Of a DNA stretch of 64,000 bases, positions 1-8,595 are shown one piece after another; the stretch's first letter is position 1, and each line of letters opens with the position of its first letter. Source of the stretch: Candidatus Alcium sp. F082 (GTDB lineage: Bacteria > Bacteroidota > Bacteroidia > Bacteroidales > F082); contig LPNG01000008.1 in the NCBI GenBank assembly GCA_001543395.1, positions 1-64,000 of the forward strand, in the 5' to 3' direction. The notes under the pieces are model-generated. The model was not told the DNA's origin, made no database searches, and worked only from the letters and a program-made list of their open reading frames with translations. The position numbers were made by a program, and so were the translations under genes.

Positions 1-171
1 AATCTCGCTGGCAGTGTAAACCTGCTCAACGAACGAGTAGCCCCAAAGGCTGTTGTACGGAGCATAATAAGTGGTGCCCGTTCCATCGCCAATGGTAACT
101 ACCTCAGCCTTTGCCACACCCATGAAGGCGAGCAAAAGCATCATCATCAAAGAAAATACTTTCTTTTTCAT
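1..171 (-). CDS. N-terminus of a secreted protein (partial, cut by window edge)
   Basis: The first 57 codons of a minus-strand gene are present; the rest lies outside the window. The start at 171 gives MKKKVFSLMMMLLLAFMGVA, a clear signal peptide, followed by AKAEVVTIGDGTGTTYYAPY and a Trp/Tyr-rich stretch ending in VYTASEI. A mature N-terminus of the form 'xxxIGxGTxTxxxxPxxxxxxYSxxxQIY' is common in Bacteroidales surface proteins that end in a T9SS sorting domain, so an exported surface protein is likely. The function cannot be judged from the fragment. Confidence 0.7.
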   Translation of the reverse strand, partial: MKKKVFSLMMMLLLAFMGVAKAEVVTIGDGTGTTYYAPYNSLWGYSFVEQVYTASEI

Positions 172-485
172 AATGAATAATTTTGGTTAGTAATTAGGTG
201 AATTGAAAAGTTTCTTTGTGTGTAAATGAGAAACGCACCAGTGCCAAAGGGCATGGTGATAACATTTTTGCTAGGCATTGTCGTAAAAATAGAATGCATA
301 GTAAACGCGTTTAACATTTTGTCGACATATAAAAGACTAATTACGCGCGCGTTACCCTTATATAAATTTTGCCCTCTTAGGACACTATAATTTGATTTGT
401 AGGACAAAAAACAAAAAAAGTGGTCCAAATGAACCACTTTTCTCTCATTTTGTCCCCAAATGAGGACCAAAGACACGCTTTCTGC
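172..485. other. Intergenic region between two minus-strand genes
   Basis: A 314-base AT-rich gap. Its right part (about 413-444) holds the terminator of the downstream metallopeptidase, listed separately. The left part must contain the promoter of the partial secreted protein, but no convincing TAnnTTTG element was found on the minus strand. The motif GGACAAAA or its complement TTTTGTCC occurs at about 402 and 448. Possible reading frames across this gap have no codon bias or homology and were not accepted as genes. Confidence 0.5.
413..444 (-). terminator. Rho-independent terminator of the M49-like peptidase gene
   Basis: Read on the minus strand, a 9-bp perfect stem (AAAAGTGGT, 416-424, with ACCACTTTT, 433-441) is followed by a T-rich tract. 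It lies about 40 bases after the stop codon of the gene starting at 2132. Confidence 0.75.
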
Positions 486-2132
486 TTATTTCAGCAGCAC
501 ATCGGGTCCCATGTTGTAATAGATGTCGACAGGAACACCAGCTTCATTCACGCGGTCGAGGTCGGCCTGCAGCTCAGGCTTGATGACGCTCATCTCACCC
601 ATCCAAGCCTTGACGGCCTCATAGTCACCGTCACCTTGGTGCTGGAGGATATCGCCAGCCAGTTTCTCCACAGCGGCTTTCATCTTCTCAAAGTCAATGG
701 CATAGCGGCCTTCTTCATTACGAACAAAGGCGCCTTCATTTTGGAAGTAATTGAAAGTAAGCATATTGGCTTTTCCATGGGCACTCGCGGCACCGAAACG
801 CACCGAGCGGAAGATGCCTGCCATAAAGGTGGTGTAGTTGTCTTCCATCGTGGTGGTCGTGTATTCTCCCATCTCAGCCAGCTTGGTGACAAGATAGAGA
901 CCCAGCACGTCGGCCTTGGCCTCTTCGAGGGCGTTGTATTGGTTGCTGAGGGCCTCGCGCACAGTCCCCTTACCCGTAATGGTGTTCTTGATACCCATAC
1001 CGTGGGCGGTTTCGTGGAACATCACATTGGAGAAGAAGGCATCAAACTTGATGTGTTCCATCGACTCGGGGGTCATCAGTTCCTGAGCAATGGGCATGAG
1101 GATCTTGTCGAATTTGGCTTGCATGGCGTTCTTCAGCTGAAGCTTGCGGGTGCCACGCTCAAGTTGCACACGCTCGTCGTTGGGCAGGTTGATGGCAATG
1201 GTCTTGCTGTTGGCGTTGCAGTCGCCAGCATAGTACACCACATCGTAGGCAGCCAAGTCAACATCACTACCCGGCACTTCCTTCTTGTATTCGGCAGGCA
1301 CGGGCAGTTGCTTTTGCAACTCAGGCACAAAGGCGGCATAACGGGCCAGCTGTTTGGTCCACTCCTGGTCCTTGACCAGAATAAAGGCTTCGTGCGAGGC
1401 TTTGATGCCATAACGTGCATCGGTGTAGTTCTCGATGGGGCCGATCACCATGTCGATGTTGTTGTTGCGAACATCCATCCAACGCATGTCGCTTTCCAGA
1501 TAATCGTCGGTGCGGAGGGCTTTGGCGCGCAAACGCAGATACTCGGCAAACTCCTCGTCGCCAGCGAGCTCAGAGGCGTCATCCAGCAGAGAGGCGGCTT
1601 TCTTGATCTGTTGTCCGAAGTAATCGTGATACCACACACATTTGAGGTTACCTTCTTCGTCGCGAACAATCATAGTGTATTGGCTGTTCTTGTCGGGATC
1701 GTCAAAGGCATTCCATTCCTCTTCGGTCATGTCGACAGGATAGAAACGGGCACCGGCAGGCTTCTCGCCAATGCCTTCCACAAAGGGCTTGTTGGCATCC
1801 AATCCGTCCCAAGGACCATAAGTGATGTTGGCCATCTTGCGCAAATCGGCGTTGTCGCCAATCTTGGCCATGAGTTCGTCCTTGTCGCCGTAGTTTTCCA
1901 TCCAGAACAGGTTGTCCATGATGTCGGCGGCTTCGAAGAGCAACGGGAGCATCTCGCGCTCGTTCTCGCTCAGATGGCTGATGTCGGCGGTCAGCGTATA
2001 TTCGGCATACTTGTCCGACAGGTTGGTGGTAGGCTCTTGAACAGGCTCTTGCGTCTGCTCAACTTTCTTGTTACCGCAAGCGGCAACAGCGACGGTTACC
2101 ACAGCGACTAATGCTAAGTACTTAAATTTCAT
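486..2132 (-). CDS. M49-like (dipeptidyl-peptidase III-type) zinc metallopeptidase lipoprotein
   Basis: A 548-residue protein. The start at 2132 is chosen because it begins MKFKYLALVAVVTVAVAACG, a lipoprotein signal with a lipobox cysteine at residue 19; an upstream Met at 2171 would place 13 polar residues before it. HETAH at residues 373-377 is an HExxH zinc motif, and EEAKAD (Glu403 onward) supplies the second-helix ligand. The pairing of this motif with EEAKADxxGLY resembles the DPP III (M49) domain, including the version found in plant Nudix fusion proteins. It would be a cell-envelope peptidase facing the periplasm; the substrate is unknown. It is the last gene of a short minus-strand run, starting 29 bases after the acyl-CoA dehydrogenase stop. 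Relatives are sometimes labelled only as Zn-dependent hydrolases. Confidence 0.8.
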   Translation of the reverse strand: MKFKYLALVAVVTVAVAACGNKKVEQTQEPVQEPTTNLSDKYAEYTLTADISHLSENEREMLPLLFEAADIMDNLFWMENYGDKDELMAKIGDNADLRKMANITYGPWDGLDANKPFVEGIGEKPAGARFYPVDMTEEEWNAFDDPDKNSQYTMIVRDEEGNLKCVWYHDYFGQQIKKAASLLDDASELAGDEEFAEYLRLRAKALRTDDYLESDMRWMDVRNNNIDMVIGPIENYTDARYGIKASHEAFILVKDQEWTKQLARYAAFVPELQKQLPVPAEYKKEVPGSDVDLAAYDVVYYAGDCNANSKTIAINLPNDERVQLERGTRKLQLKNAMQAKFDKILMPIAQELMTPESMEHIKFDAFFSNVMFHETAHGMGIKNTITGKGTVREALSNQYNALEEAKADVLGLYLVTKLAEMGEYTTTTMEDNYTTFMAGIFRSVRFGAASAHGKANMLTFNYFQNEGAFVRNEEGRYAIDFEKMKAAVEKLAGDILQHQGDGDYEAVKAWMGEMSVIKPELQADLDRVNEAGVPVDIYYNMGPDVLLK

Positions 2133-2160
2133 ATTATTTGTATTTAGATTGTTTGATTTG

Positions 2161-3303
2161 TCAACATCCAATGGCTCTCGAAATCACCAAACGGAGGATT
2201 TCGGAGGTGCCTTCGCCAATCTGAAGGATGCGTTGGTCGCGGTAGAAGCGTTCCATGTCGAACTCTTTGAGCAGGCCGTGACCTCCCATCACCTGGACGG
2301 CGTTGTCGCACACTTCGGCAGCCACCTCGGAGCAATAGAGCTTGGCCATGGCAGCCTCTTTGCCGAAGGGGCGGTGTTGGTCTTTGAGCCAACAGGCGTG
2401 ATAGAGCAGGTTTCTCGCCGCCTCAATCTTCACGGCCATAACGGCCAACTTGAAGGCAACGGCTTGGAACTTGCAGACGGGCTTGCCAAACTGCACACGT
2501 TTCTTGGAATAGTCCAATGCCATCTCATAAGCGCCTTGGGCACAGCCCAAACCCATAGCGGCGATGGACAGACGGCCCGAGTCGAGGGTAGCAAGCATAA
2601 GGTGAGAACCCTCACCTGGCTTACCCAGGATGCAGTCTTCGGGCAGTTTCACGTCGTTGAACACCAGCTTTCCCGTATTGGAGGCGCGCCACATCATCTT
2701 ATCATGCATGGGTGTCTGCGTAAAGCCTTCCTTCTTGTTTTCAACCAACAAGGCCGTGAACTCAGGTTTGCCATCCTTAACACCCGAAACGGCTTGCACG
2801 GTGGTGCCTAAGGAGATTGGGGTAGCGCTGTTGGTGATGAATATCTTGGACCCGTTGAGATGCCAAAACGTTCCGTCAAAGTTGGCCGTGGTCTTGGTGC
2901 CACGCGAGTCGCTGCCCGCATCTTCCTCAGTCAAGCCGAAGCCCCACAAACGGTCCTTGCACAGCTGGGGAAGATATCTGCGCTTCTGCTCCTCGGTGCC
3001 ATAATCCTTGATTGGACCTACGCCCAAAGAATTACTGGCAGCGATGGTGGCAGCAGTGGAGCCGTCGACACGGGCCAATTCCTCAACGGCGATGATATAA
3101 CTCAGGTTGTCTACCCCTTGGCCTCCATATTCCTTGGGCACGGTCATGCCCAAAAGGCCAAGCTCACCCATCTTGAGCGTCAAACCCACATCGAAATGCT
3201 GGTCCTCGTCGTTCTCGCGGGCTACGGGTTTCACTTCCTGTTCGGCGAAGTCACGCACACGTTGGCGCAAGGCTTCCTGTTCTTTTGTGAGGTCGAAATT
3301 CAT
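2161..3303 (-). CDS. Acyl-CoA dehydrogenase, short-chain type
   Basis: A 380-residue flavoprotein of normal family length. It oxidises an acyl-CoA to the trans-2-enoyl-CoA and passes electrons to ETF. The N-terminal helical domain begins MNFDLTKEQEALRQRVRDFA. The middle domain contains FGLTEEDAGSDSRGTKTTA, the FAD-contacting loop. The C-terminal domain includes VMGGHGLLKEFDMERFYRD and ends EGTSEILRLVISRAI, where Glu364 of EGT aligns with the catalytic base of butyryl- and short-chain acyl-CoA dehydrogenases. The gene sits downstream of a biotin carboxylase subunit, an arrangement seen in branched-chain acyl-CoA breakdown. The substrate (butyryl, isovaleryl or another short acyl group) cannot be decided from sequence alone, and no ETF genes are nearby. 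Confidence 0.9.
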   Translation of the reverse strand: MNFDLTKEQEALRQRVRDFAEQEVKPVARENDEDQHFDVGLTLKMGELGLLGMTVPKEYGGQGVDNLSYIIAVEELARVDGSTAATIAASNSLGVGPIKDYGTEEQKRRYLPQLCKDRLWGFGLTEEDAGSDSRGTKTTANFDGTFWHLNGSKIFITNSATPISLGTTVQAVSGVKDGKPEFTALLVENKKEGFTQTPMHDKMMWRASNTGKLVFNDVKLPEDCILGKPGEGSHLMLATLDSGRLSIAAMGLGCAQGAYEMALDYSKKRVQFGKPVCKFQAVAFKLAVMAVKIEAARNLLYHACWLKDQHRPFGKEAAMAKLYCSEVAAEVCDNAVQVMGGHGLLKEFDMERFYRDQRILQIGEGTSEILRLVISRAIGC

Positions 3304-3340
3304 GTTTTATAATTCAAAATTCAAGATTCAAGTTTGAGTT

Positions 3341-3465
3341 TCCCCTGCGGGGAATGGAGTGTTGTCATTGAGTTATATTGCGGCGGCATGAAGATTCAAC
3401 ATTACGTAAACGCCACAAGCCGCCGCGGTTAACAAAACAACGGTATCTCCATTCCCCGAAGGGGA
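3341..3465. repeat. Palindromic intergenic element with 19-bp inverted ends
   Basis: Bases 3341-3359 and 3447-3465 are inverted copies (18 of 19 match; TCCCCTGCGGGGAATGGAG against CTCCATTCCCCGAAGGGGA). A smaller inverted pair, GCGGCGG and CCGCCGC, lies inside, so the whole 125 bp could fold into one long hairpin. It separates the biotin carboxylase and acyl-CoA dehydrogenase genes. Either a small non-autonomous repeat or an mRNA-processing hairpin is possible. Confidence 0.65.
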
Positions 3466-3476
3466 ATCTTCTATCA

Positions 3477-5468
3477 TCATTCTAACTCAATTAACTGCAT
3501 TATATTATCCACCATCTGGCCTTCGGCCACAAATATCTTTTTCACTTTGGCCTTCCCTGCAGCCACAATATTGTTTTCCATCTTCATGGCTTCAACCACC
3601 ATCATAATCATGCCTTCCGTCACCTCATCCCCCTCCTTGACATTAATCTTCACCACTTTGCCAGGCATGGGCGATACCAGACGCGACTTGTCGTTGACCG
3701 ACTCCTTGCAGGCATAATCCAAGGTGTCGTTGAGTTGATCGGTGCGGTAGCATCTGAAGTTAAGCCCATGGAAATTCACGATGGTCTTCTGCTCGTTGTT
3801 GACCGAGCAATAAACCGTCTCCGTCCTTCCGTTCAACATGATCTTCAGCTGCTTGTTGTCGTACGACAGGAACTCGACCGCGAACAGGCTTTCTCCTACC
3901 GTACCGCAGATTCTCCCAGCCTCAGCAGCATCAATGCTGACGGGTATCCTCTGCCCTTCCACATCCACGACAATCTGCATGTGATAGCGCCAATAGCCGA
4001 TCTCTTCCCACACATTCTCCGTGTGTTGCTCAACATGACGTTTGCAGAAGTCATACATCAAAAACGAGATGGCAATATCGTTGACATTCAACAAGTCGCG
4101 ACTCTGCTTCAACGCATCGAGCAAGGCCTGCTGATGTGTGGCGCAGAACGAAGTATCCAACTTGTTGTCCAGGAAATCGGGGTTCTTTATCACCTCCCAG
4201 AGATAGGCCTTGTTGGTGGTCAGACCTTGTATGATGAATTCCTTTAAGGCTCGTTGTGCCGTTTCGATGGCACTCGCCCTGTCTTTTCCATAGCATACCA
4301 ACTTGGCTATCATGGGGTCGTAAGCCTCTGAAATGGCACAAGGGCCATCGATGCTGCTATCGACACGCGCGCCACGCACCTGAGGCTCGTGGTAGGCCGT
4401 CACTTTACCAGGCGTGGGCAGGAAGCCGTTTTCAGGGTCTTCAGCATAGATGCGCAGCTCCATGGCATGGCCTTGTGCGTGGATGGCCTCTTGGGTCCAA
4501 CCCATCTCCTTGCCACGCGCAATGCGAATCTGTTCCTCCACGATATCGATCCCCGTGCGCATCTCAGTGACAGGGTGCTCCACTTGAATGCGGGTGTTCA
4601 TCTCAAGGAAATAGAAGTTCAGGTCCTTGTCGACCAGAAACTCCACTGTACCAGCATTGCGATAGCCGATGGCCTTGCACAGACGGACAGCTGTGTCAAA
4701 CATCTGTTGACGTTTTTCCTCCGTTAGGGTTGGCGATGGCGACTCTTCGATGATCTTCTGGTAACGGCGTTGAATCGTACATTCGCGTTCGTGCAGATGA
4801 ACCACATTACCAAAATGGTCGGCCAACACCTGCACCTCGATATGACGTGGATTCTCAATATACTGTTCGATGAATACGGTACCATCGCCAAAGTATTTCT
4901 CAGCTTCGCGTGAGGCGCTCTCCAAGGCATCCTTCAAAGCCTTCTTGTCCCTAACGATGTGCATGCCTTTCCCTCCGCCGCCAGCGGCCGCCTTGATTAG
5001 GATGGGATAAGGAAGCGCATCTGCTTGACGCAGTATTTCATCGTGGCTCCCAGTGAGACCGAAAGTGACAGGTATACCATGCTCGATGGCGATCCTACGG
5101 GATTCGATCTTATTACCCATTAAACGCATTGAGGAGGCATCGGGACCAATAAAGATAAGGTTATTGGCCTCACAGGCCTCCACCAGCTCCGGGCTCTCAG
5201 AGAGGAAGCCATAGCCGGGATGGATGGCATCGGCGCCGGCATCGAGGGCGGCATCAATGATTTTACGGACGTTTAGGTAGGTCTCTTTCAAGGAGCCATT
5301 ACCGAGTGGACATGCCTCGTCGGCCATGCGGCGATGCAAAGCGTTGGCGTCGTTATCGGCAAAGACCGCCACAGAAGCGATATGCAGCTTCCGCAAAGTC
5401 TTGATGACGCGGACGGCAATCTCGCCTCGGTTGGCAATGAGTACTTTATGTATTCTTCTACTATTCAT
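3477..5468 (-). CDS. Acyl-CoA carboxylase biotin carboxylase/biotin carrier subunit
   Basis: A 663-residue protein joining an ATP-dependent biotin carboxylase to a biotin carrier domain, as in the alpha subunits of propionyl- or methylcrotonyl-CoA carboxylase. The N-terminus KVLIANRGEIAVRVIKTLR is the family hallmark; AAAGGGGKGMHIV is the ATP-grasp glycine loop, and EMNTRIQVEHPVTE is the catalytic region. The C-terminus carries VEAMKMENNI with biotinyl Lys629, 34 residues from the end. The start at 5468 (MNSRRIHKV) is preferred because the alternative at 5492 lies inside the terminator of the upstream gene. No carboxyltransferase (beta) gene is adjacent, so substrate identity rests on a partner outside the window; the acyl-CoA dehydrogenase downstream hints at branched-chain acyl-CoA catabolism. 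Confidence 0.88.
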   Translation of the reverse strand: MNSRRIHKVLIANRGEIAVRVIKTLRKLHIASVAVFADNDANALHRRMADEACPLGNGSLKETYLNVRKIIDAALDAGADAIHPGYGFLSESPELVEACEANNLIFIGPDASSMRLMGNKIESRRIAIEHGIPVTFGLTGSHDEILRQADALPYPILIKAAAGGGGKGMHIVRDKKALKDALESASREAEKYFGDGTVFIEQYIENPRHIEVQVLADHFGNVVHLHERECTIQRRYQKIIEESPSPTLTEEKRQQMFDTAVRLCKAIGYRNAGTVEFLVDKDLNFYFLEMNTRIQVEHPVTEMRTGIDIVEEQIRIARGKEMGWTQEAIHAQGHAMELRIYAEDPENGFLPTPGKVTAYHEPQVRGARVDSSIDGPCAISEAYDPMIAKLVCYGKDRASAIETAQRALKEFIIQGLTTNKAYLWEVIKNPDFLDNKLDTSFCATHQQALLDALKQSRDLLNVNDIAISFLMYDFCKRHVEQHTENVWEEIGYWRYHMQIVVDVEGQRIPVSIDAAEAGRICGTVGESLFAVEFLSYDNKQLKIMLNGRTETVYCSVNNEQKTIVNFHGLNFRCYRTDQLNDTLDYACKESVNDKSRLVSPMPGKVVKINVKEGDEVTEGMIMMVVEAMKMENNIVAAGKAKVKKIFVAEGQMVDNIMQLIELE

Positions 5469-5474
5469 TGTTTC

Positions 5475-5507
5475 AAAAAAGAGGACGGCCATAATGACCG
5501 CCCTCTT
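5475..5507 (-). terminator. Rho-independent terminator after the T9SS propeller gene
   Basis: On the minus strand a 10-bp stem (one G-U pair; AAGAGGGCGG with CCGTCCTCTT) is followed by six T residues. It begins about 22 bases after the stop of the gene ending at 5530 and ends only a few bases before the biotin carboxylase start at 5468. Confidence 0.85.
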
Positions 5508-5529
5508 AGATTTTACCTATGTATCGACA

Positions 5530-8433
5530 TCAATACACCAAGAACTTCACAGCGGAGCTGCTGGCACCCTGGTTGAGACGCAGGATGTAGGAGCCCGTGC
5601 TCAGGTTTTCGGTATTGATAGTCACCTGATGTGAGCCTTCGCCGAACTGGCCGACGTTCTTGCTCATCACCATGCGACCGGTCATGTCAAACACTTGATA
5701 GCTCACATTGGCGTTGCTTTCAAGGTTGAAGCTGACGGTAGCCTGGTCAGACACCGGGTTAGGATACATGCTGACGGTGACATTCTCAACAGCAGGAGTC
5801 TCGGGGACGCTGGTGAACTCCTTCTTGTAGTTCTCGCAGCGGAAGACACCTCTGCCGTAGGTGGCGGCATAGATGACTCCCGTGTTGTAGACACCAGGAT
5901 ATTCGGTCACGAAGATACCCTCGTCGGTCACGTTGACCACTTGCTCGTTTTCTTTATAGAGCAACTGTTGCTTCAGTTCCATGACGGGAACTTCACCCAT
6001 CATTTGGTTATCGGCAGCCCAAGTGGGGTTGGCGATCGTCTTGGTTCTGTAGATACCACGCTCGGTGCCGAGGATGACATCACCCGTAGCCATTTCGATC
6101 ACTGAAGAGTAGACCGGCATCTTAGGCAGGTTGGCCTGCTTCGAGGTGAAGGTAGGATTGGCAGACAGGGCGTTGTTGGAATACAGCACATAGTTGTCAT
6201 TGCCATAGTTGCCCAAGGTCACCACCACGTTGTTAGCGTTGCGCGGGTCGACGGACACAGAAGTGACGCACTGTCCCTCAGTGGGAAGGTTCATCAGATC
6301 GATGGAGACGAAGTGTTGGTAATAAGTGTTACTCACAGCACCGCTGCTATTGTATGTATACCAAACCGAGTCGATAGTGGCCGAGGTCTCATTCATGAAG
6401 CGGTAGAGATTGCCTTCGATGGTACCCACGAAGAGGTTTTCACCTTCAGCATCCATAGCCATGCAAAGAGGAGTGCCGGTAAACTCACCCATAAAGCCAA
6501 GGGTATCGGTATTGCTTTGAACGAGTTCATACCAAACAGTCTCGTGGGCGAAGTCCAAAGCCATACGAGTGGTATAGATAGCATTGGCGCAACCCACATA
6601 CAGACGGGAGCTGATCGGGTCTTGCACTTGGATGGAGTCACCTGCGGCTAAGGTGTGATCCAAAGTGTGATTGAAGGGGAATCCATTATTGCTCATGCAT
6701 TGGATTTCGTTATCAGCGGGGATGTTCTCACCCGTCTCATTCTTGAACCACACAGTGGCAGGGTTATCGTAATCCTCAAAATCTTCATGGATCATGATGG
6801 GCAAACGATAAGGTTGGGTGAGCGTGATGCTAGCATGTGAGGTAAAGTTGACTGACACCCAGTCTTCACCAGCGGTTTGAGTACGCTGGAGGCCACCACC
6901 TTTATAAGTGACAAAGAAGGTGTTGGGGTTCACGTTAGAGATGGCACACGGACCAGCATTGGAAGATTCGCTGTACAGACCGTCGTTCATGCCCGTAGGA
7001 TTGATCCAAATGCCACTGCCAAGGGTGTTGGCATTCTCATCGCCTTCAATATACACAGTACCGTGATCGAGACCAGCGGCCAACACGCGGGTGTCCTTAC
7101 CAGACATAGCGACATTGAACATGCGGGTCGTGATATAGTTACGGTTGCAGTTGCTAAACGTGAATCTGCCTTCGCCTTTGTAGATACCACCATCGGTACC
7201 AATATAGCATTGATTGCTGTTCTTGGGATTGAAGGCCATGCAGTGGATACCCACATGGATATAATCAGGCATATAGAAGTAGGAATCCGTGGTCACCTGA
7301 TTGGCGAGGTAGAAGCCTTCGCCGCTTTCAGGCTTTTCAATCACCCAAAGATAGGCACCAAGCACATAGAGCACACCTTCGTTATCGGGATCAACGACAA
7401 GGCCATGATTGTAGAGACCGGAAGCGCCATAGATGTCGTGACCTTGGTTGGCTGACACGTTGGGCAATGCCACAGCCCAATTTTGACCCTTGTTTTCAGA
7501 AACGTAGACACCACTGTGCTTGCCATCGTTACCGATGCATGCAGCGTAGATGACATTGGGGTTGGCAGGAGCAATGGCGATGTCAAGCATGCCGGCTGCC
7601 TTGGGAAGGAGGGTGTCGCCCTGCATGGTGGAACCCGTACCGCTATGGCTGACCAGGTTCTGGACATTGCTGCCAATGTAAACAGCACCGTCGATAGCGG
7701 CAACGATAGTATTGTCGGAAGCCACTTTCACTGCAACGGCGTTGCCTTCGATGGCAACAGCCCAGGTCTGACCTTTATCGTTGGAATACTTAAGGCCTTC
7801 GGTTGTAGCGGCAATGACGGTATTGCCAGCAACGGCAACATCGTTGATATAGTACCACTCGTCAGCGCTAGGCGACTTGACCAGTTCGAACACGTCGTTG
7901 GTCAGGGTGTAGAGACCCGTGCCAACGAAGCTGTTGTCGTAACCTTGTTGGTCAAGACCATTATGAGCTGCAGCAGTGCCATTATCACCAGTGCCAACAT
8001 AGATAACACCGTCAGCATCCTGAGCCATGCAGCTGACCATCAGGTCAAGGCCACCAACTTGATGCCAAGTGATACCGTTGTTGTAGGTCTTGTAAACACC
8101 GCCGCCTTTGGAGCCGATGTAGACCACATTGGATTTGTTGTCATAAACGATAGCCGTTGTTTGACCACCCATGTTGTCGGGACCCATAGTGAGCCAATAA
8201 AGCGGGTCATCAGCAGCATTTCTCGTAACAGGGGCTTGCATGGCCTTGAGCATATCAGCGGGGTCAATCAGACCGGTCAGCTGGTTTGCACGAAGGCTTC
8301 CCATGAAGCTCTCTGCATTCATTGTAGGTTGAGTGCGCGGAACATAGTGTCCACCTTGGTCAGCGATGGCCACCGCTTGACCTAAGATCATGATTACCAG
8401 AAGTAAACTGAAAGGTAAAAATCTCTTTTTCAT
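5530..8433 (-). CDS. Large T9SS-secreted beta-propeller (BNR/sortilin-like) protein
   Basis: A 967-residue secreted protein. A signal peptide (MKKRFLPFSLLLVIMILGQA) is followed by repeated blades of the type 'VVYIGSKGGGVYKTYNNGIT' and 'VIAATTEGLKYSNDKGQTWA', where S/YxDxGxTW resembles the Asp-box of BNR, VPS10/sortilin and YCF48-like propellers. The last 80 residues contain MYPNPVSDQATVSF, VFDMTGRMVMSK and end in FLVY, a type A T9SS C-terminal sorting domain. It is therefore probably exported through the type IX system and attached to the cell surface. No catalytic sialidase arginine motif is evident, so a binding or structural role is more likely than glycosidase activity. It is transcribed alone, with its own promoter element and terminator. 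Confidence 0.82.
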   Translation of the reverse strand: MKKRFLPFSLLLVIMILGQAVAIADQGGHYVPRTQPTMNAESFMGSLRANQLTGLIDPADMLKAMQAPVTRNAADDPLYWLTMGPDNMGGQTTAIVYDNKSNVVYIGSKGGGVYKTYNNGITWHQVGGLDLMVSCMAQDADGVIYVGTGDNGTAAAHNGLDQQGYDNSFVGTGLYTLTNDVFELVKSPSADEWYYINDVAVAGNTVIAATTEGLKYSNDKGQTWAVAIEGNAVAVKVASDNTIVAAIDGAVYIGSNVQNLVSHSGTGSTMQGDTLLPKAAGMLDIAIAPANPNVIYAACIGNDGKHSGVYVSENKGQNWAVALPNVSANQGHDIYGASGLYNHGLVVDPDNEGVLYVLGAYLWVIEKPESGEGFYLANQVTTDSYFYMPDYIHVGIHCMAFNPKNSNQCYIGTDGGIYKGEGRFTFSNCNRNYITTRMFNVAMSGKDTRVLAAGLDHGTVYIEGDENANTLGSGIWINPTGMNDGLYSESSNAGPCAISNVNPNTFFVTYKGGGLQRTQTAGEDWVSVNFTSHASITLTQPYRLPIMIHEDFEDYDNPATVWFKNETGENIPADNEIQCMSNNGFPFNHTLDHTLAAGDSIQVQDPISSRLYVGCANAIYTTRMALDFAHETVWYELVQSNTDTLGFMGEFTGTPLCMAMDAEGENLFVGTIEGNLYRFMNETSATIDSVWYTYNSSGAVSNTYYQHFVSIDLMNLPTEGQCVTSVSVDPRNANNVVVTLGNYGNDNYVLYSNNALSANPTFTSKQANLPKMPVYSSVIEMATGDVILGTERGIYRTKTIANPTWAADNQMMGEVPVMELKQQLLYKENEQVVNVTDEGIFVTEYPGVYNTGVIYAATYGRGVFRCENYKKEFTSVPETPAVENVTVSMYPNPVSDQATVSFNLESNANVSYQVFDMTGRMVMSKNVGQFGEGSHQVTINTENLSTGSYILRLNQGASSSAVKFLVY

Positions 8434-8502
8434 ATCACGAAATTTTAATTAATTCTCGGTTTTATACGTGTTTCGACACTTTTTCACTATAAATATGGTC
8501 TG

Positions 8503-8510
8503 CAAATATA
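8503..8510 (-). promoter_or_regulatory. -7 promoter element (TATATTTG) of the propeller gene
   Basis: The minus strand reads TATATTTG, a match to the Bacteroidetes TAnnTTTG element, 70 bases upstream of the start at 8433. No good -33 TTTG was found at the usual spacing. Confidence 0.5.
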
Positions 8511-8595
8511 GGACATTCTCTCAAAGAAAATACATTTTAGCGAAAAAAAATTGCATTTTTTTCTCAACAAAACCGCTTTTTCCCTCATAATGAGG

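Noticed and set aside
168-476. A 102-codon minus-strand frame overlapping the intergenic gap
   Set aside because: It covers the terminator and AT-rich gap, overlaps the signal peptide start of the partial gene, and has no plausible protein features.
420-2111. A long plus-strand frame opposite the M49-like peptidase
   Set aside because: It is the antisense shadow of a gene with clear lipoprotein signal and zinc motifs; its His/Val/Leu-rich composition is typical of reverse-strand frames.
5530-8433. Sialidase activity for the propeller protein
   Set aside because: It has Asp-box-like turns but no FRIP/YRIP arginine motif near the start of the propeller, unlike the protein at 34250-36787.
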